A DNA stretch of 9,950 nt from CAYRGE01 sp964423985 (GTDB taxonomy: Bacteria > Patescibacteriota > Minisyncoccia > Phycocordibacterales > CAYRGE01). Of this stretch, positions 1 to 6,000 are shown piece after piece (the first letter of the stretch is position 1; each line of letters starts with the position of its first letter). The DNA is taken from assembly GCA_964423985.1 (NCBI GenBank), contig CAYRGE010000019.1:1-9950 (forward strand), given 5' to 3'. The position numbers and the translations under genes are program-made. The notes below the pieces were generated by a model. It made no database searches. It had not been told where the DNA came from and worked only from the letters and a program-made list of their open reading frames with translations.

Positions 1-193
1 GTTAAATCACAGACACAGAAAGTGTCTTAGTTGGCTTATTCCTTACGAAGTATTTGATAAACTAATGAATAAGTGTTCGGTTATAGGTTAGAAAGTAGGA
101 TAATAATTGTAAATATGTTAGTAATTAGATTTCAAAATAAGCAACCTTGCGTAGATACTTGTCTTTGAGCAAAAAAAGAGGTATACTATATTT
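1..193. other. Intergenic region, no gene recognised
   Basis: No convincing coding region or RNA gene is visible. A small hairpin AGACAC/GTGTCT (11-16 with 22-27, five-base loop) lies at the left edge and is not followed by a T run. It could be the tail of an upstream unit outside the window. Open frames running from here into the first tRNA, on either strand, are chance readings of tRNA sequence. Confidence 0.5.
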
Positions 194-202
194 TGATATA
201 AT
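194..202 (+). promoter_or_regulatory. Extended -10 element before the initiator tRNA
   Basis: TGATATAAT matches the extended -10 consensus TGnTATAAT exactly, and no -35 hexamer lies at the usual spacing. It ends only four bases before the mature tRNA 5' end, so initiation seven bases downstream would fall inside the tRNA. Either transcription starts unusually close to the -10, or the real -10 is TATACT at 182-187 and this is chance AT-rich sequence. Confidence 0.35.
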
Positions 203-206
203 ATAT

Positions 207-277
207 CGCGGGGTGGAGGAGGGGTACCTCAGGAGGCTCATAACCTCCAGACGCCGGTTCGAGTCCGGCCCCCGCAA
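207..277 (+). tRNA. Initiator tRNA-fMet (CAT)
   Basis: The cloverleaf is complete. The acceptor stem is 207-213 with 270-276, the D-stem GAGG/CCTC, the anticodon stem 232-236 with 244-248, and the anticodon CAT at 239-241. The T-arm is 253-269 and the discriminator A277. The first pair is C1 x A72, unpaired, which is the hallmark of bacterial initiator tRNA and separates it from elongator tRNA-Met. The anticodon stem pairs 29-31/39-41 read A-U, G-C, G-C instead of the canonical three G-C pairs. The D-loop is short (seven bases) but keeps the GG. No CCA is encoded, so nucleotidyltransferase must add it. Confidence 0.93.
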
Positions 278-327
278 CAATTTTTTGCAGATAATAACCA
301 ATAAAGACAATATAAATAAAATAAAAA

Positions 328-404
328 GCCGATGTAGCTCAGTTGGTTAGAGCACAGCACTCATAAAGCTGAGGTCACAGGTTCAATTCCTGTCATCGGC
401 ACCA
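328..404 (+). tRNA. Elongator tRNA-Met (CAT), CCA encoded
   Basis: The cloverleaf has acceptor 328-334 with 394-400, D-stem GCTC/GAGC, anticodon CAT at 362-364 in a CTCATAA loop, T-arm 377-393, discriminator A401 and a genome-encoded CCA at 402-404. It is the only tRNA gene in the window with CCA. The fully paired G1-C72 excludes an initiator. The body closely resembles bacterial elongator tRNA-Met. A CAT tRNA can also be the lysidine-modified tRNA-Ile, which cannot be fully excluded here. The last anticodon-stem pair (359 with 367) is an A x A mismatch, so the loop may effectively be nine bases. Confidence 0.85.
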
Positions 405-422
405 AACAATCTTGTCTTGGTG
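400..422 (+). other. Hairpin overlapping the tRNA-Met CCA end
   Basis: CACCAA (400-405) pairs perfectly with TTGGTG (417-422), and ACA/TGT inside can extend the stem with one bulged base. It would mask the encoded CCA in the precursor. No T run follows, so it is at best a weak terminator. It may instead help 3' processing, or be fortuitous. Confidence 0.35.
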
Positions 423-644
423 GAATTTAAATAAACACAAAAACAACTGCTTGTTGATGGCAATATTTGTTGTTCACCGTAGTGTCTCATAAACAAAGAA
501 AGTATAATAATAAGCGAAACACACAATAATAGCGATAATTTTTGCGATAATCAGCAAAGAAACCACAAGTGTGTGTATTTTTATTAAATAGATAAATTGC
601 AAAAAAGACTGAGGTGTGATTATGCCCCAAACATGGGCGTATGG
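423..644. other. Intergenic region, no gene recognised
   Basis: No open frame or RNA gene is supported. Two 8-bp direct repeats GCGATAAT occur at 532-539 and 544-551. A 7-bp dyad, TATGCCC (621-627) with GGGCGTA (635-641) including one T-G pair, sits just upstream of the next promoter. It could be a weak upstream terminator or a second protein-binding dyad. Confidence 0.4.
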
Positions 645-673
645 TTGACAATATAGTCAATATAATATAAAAT
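645..673 (+). promoter_or_regulatory. Strong promoter with operator-like dyad
   Basis: A perfect -35 TTGACA (645-650) is followed by a 17-base spacer and the -10 TAAAAT (668-673, five of six consensus bases), predicting a start near 680. The -35 is the left arm of the dyad TTGACAATATAGTCAA (645-660), whose arms TTGAC and GTCAA are perfectly inverted. A dyad covering the -35 is a typical repressor-site position. A consensus TATAAT at 661-666 is too close to this -35 to pair with it. Confidence 0.6.
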
Positions 674-721
674 TCCTTCTGGGTTAGTTGTTCTTTATGA
701 ATTTTTTAACAGGGAGGGAGT

Positions 722-817
722 ATGTTTAAGTCGCTAGTAGTTCTTGCAATCGTTGTAAAAGTAACAATGATAGCATCTATTGTTGCTTTTGCAACAATAG
801 TAAGCTTTAGTTATTAA
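722..817 (+). CDS. 31-residue hydrophobic small protein
   Basis: The product is not recognised. The 31 codons start with ATG and end with TAA, and are preceded by a strong Shine-Dalgarno (GGAGG at 713-717, four bases before ATG). This is the only strong ribosome binding site in the window. The peptide has lysines at residues 3 and 13 and is otherwise almost entirely Val, Ile, Ala, Leu, Phe, Ser and Thr. Residues 5-30 could form one membrane-spanning helix; there are no acidic residues and no cysteine. The gene stands alone among tRNAs with its own promoter and terminator-like hairpin. Size and composition recall small membrane peptides, including type I toxin peptides, but no sequence family is recognised. 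The alternative is that the transcript acts mainly as a structured RNA. Confidence 0.6.
   Translation: MFKSLVVLAIVVKVTMIASIVAFATIVSFSY
772..806 (+). other. Perfect hairpin inside the small ORF
   Basis: CTATTGTTGC (777-786) and GCAACAATAG (791-800) form a perfect 10-bp stem closed by a TTTT loop. AGC/GCT (772-774 with 804-806) can extend it across a small internal loop. It lies wholly within codons of the 31-residue ORF and has no T run after it. It could slow ribosomes, protect the transcript, or be the functional part of a small RNA. Confidence 0.6.
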
Positions 818-825
818 GCACAAAA

Positions 826-858
826 ACAGCCAAACTAGTATAGTTTGGCTGTTCATTT
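826..858 (+). terminator. Terminator-like hairpin after the small gene
   Basis: A perfect 12-bp stem, ACAGCCAAACTA (826-837) with its complement at 841-852, has a three-base loop and starts nine bases after the small-gene stop. On the + strand the following tract is TCATTT, a weak T run. On the - strand the hairpin is followed by a cleaner T run, complementary to A822-A825. It may therefore work in both directions, or mainly on antisense transcription. Confidence 0.7.
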
Positions 859-959
859 ACATGGTGAGTTGGTATGTAAATAGATGTGTGGTAATCTTGA
901 ATATAGTTTGTTTTATTGAAAATTTAATAGTAGATGCAAGAGTTAATAATAATATCTCT

Positions 960-1033
960 GCGGCCGTAGCTCAATTGGTTAGAGCACCCGCCTGTCACGC
1001 GGGAGGTTGAGGGTTCGAGTCCCTTCGGCCGCG
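960..1033 (+). tRNA. tRNA-Asp (GTC)
   Basis: All arms pair: acceptor 960-966 with 1026-1032, D-stem GCTC/GAGC, anticodon stem CCCGC/GCGGG with anticodon GTC at 994-996, and T-arm 1009-1025. The discriminator is G1033, the expected aspartate identity base. No CCA is encoded. The gene reads aspartate codons GAC and GAU. Confidence 0.95.
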
Positions 1034-1125
1034 CAAAAAACATAGCACAGGTAAATTATTTTTTAAGACATAGAATATAGAACAAATATTCTTGTACTTA
1101 TTACAAAAACACAATACAGAGAGTG

Positions 1126-1134
1126 TGATATACT
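1126..1134 (+). promoter_or_regulatory. Extended -10 upstream of tRNA-Thr(GGT)
   Basis: TGATATACT fits TGnTATAAT with one mismatch. It would start transcription near 1141, about 33 bases before the mature tRNA. No -35 hexamer is seen at normal spacing, which extended -10 promoters can tolerate. The same TGA-TATA arrangement precedes the initiator tRNA. Confidence 0.4.
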
Positions 1135-1173
1135 TTTACAATAAGGAATGATTGTAAACAGGGTTTTTGTTTT

Positions 1174-1245
<72 letters not shown>

Positions 1246-1355
1246 CTAGTATTCTTGTTTTTTATGGTAAGACTTTTTGTTTAGTGTTTTGTGTTTGTTT
1301 GTAATAAATAAATGGCTGTTGTTAGCAATGTCATAAAATAGCTTGTTTTACCAGA

Positions 1356-1428
1356 GCCGACTTAGCTCAGTTGGTAGAGCAACCGCTTCGTAAGCGGTAG
1401 GTCCGGAGTTCGATTCTCCGAGTTGGCT
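1356..1428 (+). tRNA. tRNA-Thr (CGT)
   Basis: The acceptor GCCGACT (1356-1362) pairs with 1421-1427, including one G-T pair. The anticodon stem ACCGC/GCGGT carries anticodon CGT (1389-1391), and the T-arm is 1404-1420. The discriminator is T1428, as in the neighbouring tRNA-Thr, and no CCA is encoded. It reads ACG, complementing the GGT isoacceptor about 110 bases upstream. The 3' end lies 77 bases before prfB, so readthrough into prfB is possible. Confidence 0.94.
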
Positions 1429-1505
1429 CTGGCATAGTAAGTGTTATATATTCTATAAAGACATAGTGCAATAAACCAAAGCTAAATATAAACATTTTTG
1501 GTGAT

Positions 1506-2396
1506 ATGAAAGAAAGAATTAAATACATTGAACAACAAATGGCCAGTCCTGATTTTTGGGCAGATAAACCTAAGGCACAAAAACTAATCAAAGAATTAAC
1601 AGAACTCAAGGAAGAGATTGCTGGTAAAAATAAATATGATAAAAGTGGAGCAACAATAACTATTCTTGCTGGTGCTGGAGGGCTTGATGCGGAGGATTTT
1701 GCACAAATGTTGCATGGAATGTATGATGCCTATGCCCAAAATAAGGGTTGGTTAACTTACTTGCTACACAAAAATGAAAACAACCACGGAGGATATCGCA
1801 ATATAACCTTTGATGTTAAAGGAAATGGAGCCTATGGTATACTAAAACAAGAATCAGGTGTGCATAGGTTGGTTAGGTTGTCGCCATTTAATTCTAAAAA
1901 ACAAAGACACACCTCGTTTGTAATGGTTGACATAATACCAATATTTGAAAAAAGTAGCGAGGTTGAGATTGAGCAAAATGATGTAAGGGTTGAGTTCGCT
2001 AAGTCATCAGGACCTGGTGGGCAGAATGTAAATAAACGAGAAACTGCGGTGCGTGTTGTACACATACCCACCAACATGTCTGTTCGTGTTGACTCAGAGC
2101 GCACACAAATGCACAATAGAAGAAAGGCAATGAGTATTTTAGAAAGTAGATTGTATTGCAAAAAAGAAGAAGATAGGAAAAAAGAAGCTAGTGGTTTGTC
2201 TATAAGCAAAAGTGTTGAAGTTGAGTGGGGGAATCAAATTAGATCATATGTATTGCATCCATATAAAATGATTAAAGACCATCGCACAAACATTGAAACA
2301 GCAGATACAGAGGCTGTTCTAAAAGACGGCAAGCTAGATGAGTTTATAGAAGCAGAAAAAGGTTTCTTAGCGGACATAGAGCGAGAGCAGAGCTAA
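1506..2396 (+). CDS. prfB: Peptide chain release factor 2, shortened N-terminus
   Basis: Class I release factor that reads UAA and UGA in the ribosomal A site and triggers peptidyl-tRNA hydrolysis. The codon-recognition tripeptide SPF is at residues 126-128, marking RF2 and not RF1, and the catalytic GGQ at 171-173 lies in SGPGGQNVNK. The SPF-to-GGQ distance of 45 matches E. coli RF2. At 296 residues it is well below the usual ~365. Against E. coli RF2 as I recall it, about 29 N-terminal residues and about 50 residues of the helical domain 1 (between W18 and A55 here) are missing. The upstream tRNA leaves no room for them. The autoregulatory CUU-UGA frameshift site, normally in the missing part, is absent. 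ATG 1506 is the first in-frame ATG after the stop at 1464. GGTGAT before it pairs with anti-SD but is too close to count. ftsEX follows, a known arrangement. Confidence 0.95.
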   Translation: MKERIKYIEQQMASPDFWADKPKAQKLIKELTELKEEIAGKNKYDKSGATITILAGAGGLDAEDFAQMLHGMYDAYAQNKGWLTYLLHKNENNHGGYRNITFDVKGNGAYGILKQESGVHRLVRLSPFNSKKQRHTSFVMVDIIPIFEKSSEVEIEQNDVRVEFAKSSGPGGQNVNKRETAVRVVHIPTNMSVRVDSERTQMHNRRKAMSILESRLYCKKEEDRKKEASGLSISKSVEVEWGNQIRSYVLHPYKMIKDHRTNIETADTEAVLKDGKLDEFIEAEKGFLADIEREQS

Positions 2397-2410
2397 GCTG
2401 GAAAGATATG

Positions 2411-2451
2411 AGTACTAGCCGAGCCGAGGAATTGACATAAGGGCTAGTATT
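2411..2451 (+). other. Inverted repeat between prfB and ftsE
   Basis: AGTACTAGCC (2411-2420) pairs with GGCTAGTATT (2442-2451), ten pairs including one G-T, around a 21-base loop. It begins 15 bases after the prfB stop. No T run follows directly, so it may be a weak terminator, an mRNA-stabilising stem or an operator. The loop contains a TTGACA (2432-2437) with no -10 at suitable spacing. Confidence 0.4.
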
Positions 2452-2476
2452 TAACGCCTTTATTACTAATATTCTA

Positions 2477-2482
2477 TATAAT
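2477..2482 (+). promoter_or_regulatory. Possible -10 box before ftsE
   Basis: A consensus TATAAT lies 22 bases before the preferred ftsE ATG and would give a leader of roughly 16 bases. No matching -35 and no TG extension are seen, and the region is AT-rich, so this is tentative. Confidence 0.3.
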
Positions 2483-2504
2483 TTAATTGCACTATTTTTT
2501 ATTT

Positions 2505-3185
2505 ATGATTTATTTTGATAAAGTTTCAAAAATATACCCAGATGATTATAAGGCATTAGAAGATATTACATTTTCTGTTGAGCCAAAAGAATTTGTTTCT
2601 ATTGTTGGACACTCTGGGGCAGGGAAGACAACGCTTTTAAAAATACTTCTTACTGAAGATAAACCAACAGCTGGAAGTGTTTTTTTTGAATCAACAAATA
2701 TTCATTCATTAAAAAATTCCGAACTACCATCATATAGACAGCGAATAGGAATTATTTTTCAAGACCTTCGTCTTTTGCCAAATAAAACAGCATATGAAAA
2801 TATTTCTTTTGCAATGGAGGCTGCTGGAAAAAAAGATAAAGAAATCACAGCTGATGTGCCACATGTGCTTGACCTTGTTGATCTTGTACACAAGGCACAA
2901 AGTTTTCCGCATGAGTTATCTGGAGGAGAAAAACAGCGCATTGCAATAGCGCGTGCTATTATTAATCAGCCAGATATCTTGATTGCTGACGAGCCAACAG
3001 GTAATCTTGACCCAGTTAATACCTATGAAATAGTTCAAATTTTAAAACGCATCAACGACTTAGGTACAACTGTTATTTTAACTACACACAATAAAGGAAT
3101 AATTGATTCACTTAAAAAAAGAGTAGTTACAATGGAAAATGGTAGAATAACAAAAGATGATAGGTTTGGACGCTATGTGTTATAG
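2505..3185 (+). CDS. ftsE: Cell division ATP-binding protein FtsE
   Basis: Cytoplasmic ABC ATPase that pairs with FtsX at the inner face of the membrane to control peptidoglycan hydrolysis during division. From ATG 2505 it has 226 residues, the normal FtsE length. Walker A GHSGAGKT is at 35-42, Q-loop Q86, signature LSGGEKQR at 138-145, Walker B ILIADEP at 158-164 with catalytic E163, D-loop NLDP at 167-170, and switch H195. I prefer ATG 2505 to an in-frame TTG at 2487 because MIYFDKVSKIYP matches the usual FtsE opening, and the extra six residues would be atypical. No Shine-Dalgarno is visible. ftsX follows after 56 bases, which fixes the FtsE assignment over other small ABC ATPases such as LolD. 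Confidence 0.94.
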   Translation: MIYFDKVSKIYPDDYKALEDITFSVEPKEFVSIVGHSGAGKTTLLKILLTEDKPTAGSVFFESTNIHSLKNSELPSYRQRIGIIFQDLRLLPNKTAYENISFAMEAAGKKDKEITADVPHVLDLVDLVHKAQSFPHELSGGEKQRIAIARAIINQPDILIADEPTGNLDPVNTYEIVQILKRINDLGTTVILTTHNKGIIDSLKKRVVTMENGRITKDDRFGRYVL

Positions 3186-3241
3186 TATTGTAAACTTTTT
3201 ATTATAGGGTTTTAAGTCGTATTTGTATATATTAAAATAAA

Positions 3242-4171
3242 ATGATTTGGTCAAACATAAATAGAATAATTAAGGGAGGGTTTTTAAATTTTTGGCGAAA
3301 TGGAGTAATTTCTCTCTCATCAATTCTTATTATGGTTATTGCACTTTTTATGATTGGGTCAACAATCTTGATTTCTGTATTTCTAAACTCAGCCCTTGAA
3401 AACTTACGCGAGAGAGTTGATGTCAATGTATACATAACACAAGGAGTGGATGAAGAAGATGTTTTAGCGATGAAGAAAAAACTAGAACTTCTTCCAGAAG
3501 TAGATTTTGTTGAATTTATCTCAGAAGAGCAAGTATTAAAAGGGTTTATAGAAAGACACAGTGATGACCAATTAACATCGCAAGCCCTTGAAGAGGTTGG
3601 CGACAATCCATTTGGAGCCATATTAAACATTAAAGCAAAAGACCCTAGTCAATATGGCAGTATAGAAAATTTTTTGTCTACAGAGGAGGGTTTATTGTCT
3701 AAAGCTGGGTACACAATAATAGATAATACAAACTATCAAAGAAATAAAACCGCAATTGATCGTTTATCGCAGTTTATTGATGGCATACAAAAAACAGGAA
3801 TTATTGCAACCACGACACTCATTGCGATATCAGTTTTAATTACTTTTAACACCATTAGGCTTGCAATTTATACTACACGAGAAGAAATTACGGTAATGCG
3901 TCTTGTTGGTGCCCGCAATTATTATATTCGTGGACCATTTATAGTTGAAGGTATTTTGTATGGAGTCATATCTGCGCTTATTGCAATTGCTCTTTTTTAT
4001 CCAATTACTATATGGATTAGAAACAGCACGAAAGGGGTCTATGATGGAATAAACTTATTCCAGTATTATGTTTCTAATTTTGCAGAAATATTCTTAATAT
4101 TAATGGCGTCTGGTGTTCTGTTGGGAGCTATTTCAAGCTATTTAGCAGTAAGAAGATATTTAAAGAAATAA
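3242..4171 (+). CDS. ftsX: Cell division membrane protein FtsX
   Basis: Membrane partner of FtsE. The 309 residues show the FtsX layout. A short cytoplasmic N-terminus precedes TM1 at about 22-48, an extracytoplasmic domain of about 135 residues follows, then TM2 (~186-209), TM3 (~232-258) and TM4 (~280-303) and a basic end VRRYLKK. The conserved stretch EITVMRLVGA (215-224) followed by IRGPFIVEG (229-237) is diagnostic of FtsX. The external domain is where FtsX usually contacts murein hydrolases or their activators; no hydrolase gene is next to it here. The start lacks a Shine-Dalgarno and is preceded by AT-rich sequence. pyrG starts 11 bases after the stop, suggesting one transcript. Confidence 0.94.
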   Translation: MIWSNINRIIKGGFLNFWRNGVISLSSILIMVIALFMIGSTILISVFLNSALENLRERVDVNVYITQGVDEEDVLAMKKKLELLPEVDFVEFISEEQVLKGFIERHSDDQLTSQALEEVGDNPFGAILNIKAKDPSQYGSIENFLSTEEGLLSKAGYTIIDNTNYQRNKTAIDRLSQFIDGIQKTGIIATTTLIAISVLITFNTIRLAIYTTREEITVMRLVGARNYYIRGPFIVEGILYGVISALIAIALFYPITIWIRNSTKGVYDGINLFQYYVSNFAEIFLILMASGVLLGAISSYLAVRRYLKK

Positions 4172-4182
4172 TTAAAAAACCA

Positions 4183-5838
4183 ATGGCAGTAAAAACAGAA
4201 CGAAAATATATTTTTGTGGTGGGTGGTGTTATTTCGGGGGTTGGTAAGGGTATAACCACTTCATCTGTAGCAAAAATACTACAGTCACGCGGAATTAGTG
4301 TTACAGCCATCAAAGCTGATCCATATTTAAATGTTGACGCAGGAACAATGAATCCAACAGAACATGGAGAAGTGTTTGTTCTTGATGACGGAAATGAAAC
4401 AGATCAAGATATGGGGAATTACGAGCGTTTTTTAGACACCACTCTTTCAAGGTTAAACTATATGACATCTGGTTGTGTATATCAAGAAGTAATAAAAAAA
4501 GAGCGAAATCTTGAATACAAAGGAAAGTGTGTGCAAATTGTTCCATATGTTCCATATGAAATTATTAGGAGAATAGAGCGAGCGGCAGAAAAATCTGACG
4601 CAAAAGTAACCATCATTGAGGTTGGTGGAACAGCAGGTGAGTACGAAAATGTTTTATTTCTTGAAGCAATCCGCCTAATGAAAACAAAAAAACCAGAAGA
4701 TATTGCGGTTGTAATGGTAACTTACTTGCCAGTTCCCTCAAAAGTTGGCGAGATGAAGACAAAACCAACCCAGCATGCTGTGCGGGCTTTAAATAGTACT
4801 GGTATACAACCAGATATTATTATTGCGCGAAGTGAAAAGCCACTTGATAAAAAACGCAAAGAAAAAATTGCTACATTTTGCAATATCAATATAAAAAATG
4901 TTATTTCAGCCCCAGATGTAGAAAGTATTTACGATGTACCTCTTAACTTTGAAAAAGACAAACTCAGCGACACTCTTTTGGGTTTTTTAAAAATCGAAAA
5001 GAAATATGATACAGCCAACCTTAAGGAGTGGAAAATTTTTGTGACAAAAACAAAGTCTGTAAAAAAAGAAATAAACATTGCTGTTGTGGGAAAATATTTC
5101 AATACCGGAGACTTTGTTTTGTCAGATTCATATTTATCAATTATTGAAGCAGTGAAATATTCTGCATATAGTCAAAATAGAAAACCAGTCATCCATTGGT
5201 TAAGTGCAAGTGAATTTAGTGACAATAAAAAAAACCTTCAGAAACTTAAAAAATTTGATGGCATTATTGTTCCAGGAGGATTTGGTGAGCGCGCAATTGA
5301 AGGAAAATTAAATGTGATTAGGTTTGTGCGAGAGCATAAAATTCCTTGTTTAGGTATTTGCTATGGAATGCAGTTGATGGTAGTTGAATTTGCTAGAAAT
5401 ATGGCAATGCTTACAGATGCTAACACTACAGAAGTTGATAAAAAAACTCCATATGCTGTTGTGGACATTATGCTTGAGCAAGAGAAAAAACTTGAAAATA
5501 AAAACTATGGTGGAAGTATGCGACTTGGCGCACATAAGGCAAAACTTAAAAATGAAACAATTGCCAGAAAAATATATGGCAGGGAGGAGATATCTGAACG
5601 ACATCGCCATAGATATGAAGTTAATTCAGAGTATATTGAAGTGCTAGAAAAAAAGGGTTTAATTTTTTCAGGAGTATCACCCAATGGAATGTTTATGGAG
5701 ATTATGGAACTTTCAAAAAAAGAACATCCATTCTTTTTTGGCACACAGTTTCACCCAGAGTTTTTAGCAAGACCTCTTAATCCACATCCAGTTTTTACGG
5801 AGTTTGTAAAAATTGCAAAGAGCTATAAAAAAGAGTAG
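4183..5838 (+). CDS. pyrG: CTP synthase
   Basis: Converts UTP to CTP using ATP and glutamine-derived ammonia, the last step of de novo pyrimidine nucleotide synthesis in the cytosol. The 551 residues are close to the usual ~545. The N-terminal synthetase domain has VVGGVISGVGKG (12-23, lysine K22), DPYLNVDAGTMNP (46-58) and the Mg/ATP region GNETDQDMGNYERF (70-83, D76), plus EVGGT (146-150, E146). The C-terminal class I glutaminase domain has the oxyanion-loop PGGFGER (364-370), nucleophile C393 in GICYGMQ, and H524/E526 in FHPEF. All key residues are present. It starts 11 bases after ftsX without a Shine-Dalgarno, so it is probably cotranscribed. tRNA-Gln follows 32 bases after its stop. Confidence 0.97.
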   Translation: MAVKTERKYIFVVGGVISGVGKGITTSSVAKILQSRGISVTAIKADPYLNVDAGTMNPTEHGEVFVLDDGNETDQDMGNYERFLDTTLSRLNYMTSGCVYQEVIKKERNLEYKGKCVQIVPYVPYEIIRRIERAAEKSDAKVTIIEVGGTAGEYENVLFLEAIRLMKTKKPEDIAVVMVTYLPVPSKVGEMKTKPTQHAVRALNSTGIQPDIIIARSEKPLDKKRKEKIATFCNINIKNVISAPDVESIYDVPLNFEKDKLSDTLLGFLKIEKKYDTANLKEWKIFVTKTKSVKKEINIAVVGKYFNTGDFVLSDSYLSIIEAVKYSAYSQNRKPVIHWLSASEFSDNKKNLQKLKKFDGIIVPGGFGERAIEGKLNVIRFVREHKIPCLGICYGMQLMVVEFARNMAMLTDANTTEVDKKTPYAVVDIMLEQEKKLENKNYGGSMRLGAHKAKLKNETIARKIYGREEISERHRHRYEVNSEYIEVLEKKGLIFSGVSPNGMFMEIMELSKKEHPFFFGTQFHPEFLARPLNPHPVFTEFVKIAKSYKKE

Positions 5839-5870
5839 CCTTTGTTTATAAAACATAAATACAATAAAAT

Positions 5871-5941
5871 TGCCGGGTCGTCTAATGGTAGGACACTGGT
5901 TTCTGGCACCAGTAATCGGGGTTCGAGTCCCTGCCCGGCAG
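5871..5941 (+). tRNA. tRNA-Gln (CTG)
   Basis: The acceptor TGCCGGG (5871-5877) pairs with 5934-5940. The anticodon stem CTGGT/ACCAG holds anticodon CTG (5903-5905), and the T-arm is 5917-5933. The U1-A72 first pair and discriminator G5941 are typical of glutamine tRNAs. No CCA is encoded. It reads CAG; a TTG isoacceptor for CAA is expected elsewhere. It lies just downstream of pyrG with no clear promoter of its own, so it may be processed from the pyrG transcript. Confidence 0.95.
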
Positions 5942-5972
5942 CTATAAACAACCTTAACGACAACCGCGAAGC

Positions 5973-6000
5973 GTTATCTGTCCTCTCAATAACAGATAGC
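5973..6000 (+). other. Hairpin downstream of tRNA-Gln
   Basis: GTTATCTGT (5973-5981) pairs with ACAGATAGC (5992-6000), nine pairs with one T-G, around a ten-base loop. It lies 31 bases after tRNA-Gln in the convergent gap. There is no T run after it, so termination is possible but unsupported. The right arm is also the first unit of the adjacent repeat array. Confidence 0.4.

Noticed and set aside
125..350. Open frames on both strands over the initiator tRNA (61 and 67 residues)
   Set aside because: They read through the tRNA gene. The - strand product contains GPDSNRRL, a well-known artefact of translating tRNA antisense sequence.
423..644. tmRNA or another known structured RNA in the gap
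   Set aside because: I found no tRNA-like ends, tag reading frame or recognisable conserved RNA core in this stretch.
861..1010. + strand open frame from ATG 861 into tRNA-Asp
   Set aside because: It runs into the tRNA body, has no Shine-Dalgarno and starts right after a terminator-like hairpin. No protein family is suggested.
1429..1505. Possible upstream N-terminal part of prfB with a programmed frameshift
   Set aside because: An in-frame stop lies at 1464, there is no CUU-UGA slippery site, and tRNA-Thr occupies the sequence further upstream. The shortened protein seems real.
1367..1609. 80-residue - strand open frame
   Set aside because: It overlaps tRNA-Thr(CGT) and the prfB start. 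Its end (EPTRRIELRTYRLRSGCS) is the typical artefact of antisense tRNA translation.
2487..2504. TTG start adding six residues to FtsE
   Set aside because: ATG 2505 gives the usual FtsE opening MIYFDKVSKIYP and normal length. The TTG has no supporting ribosome binding site.
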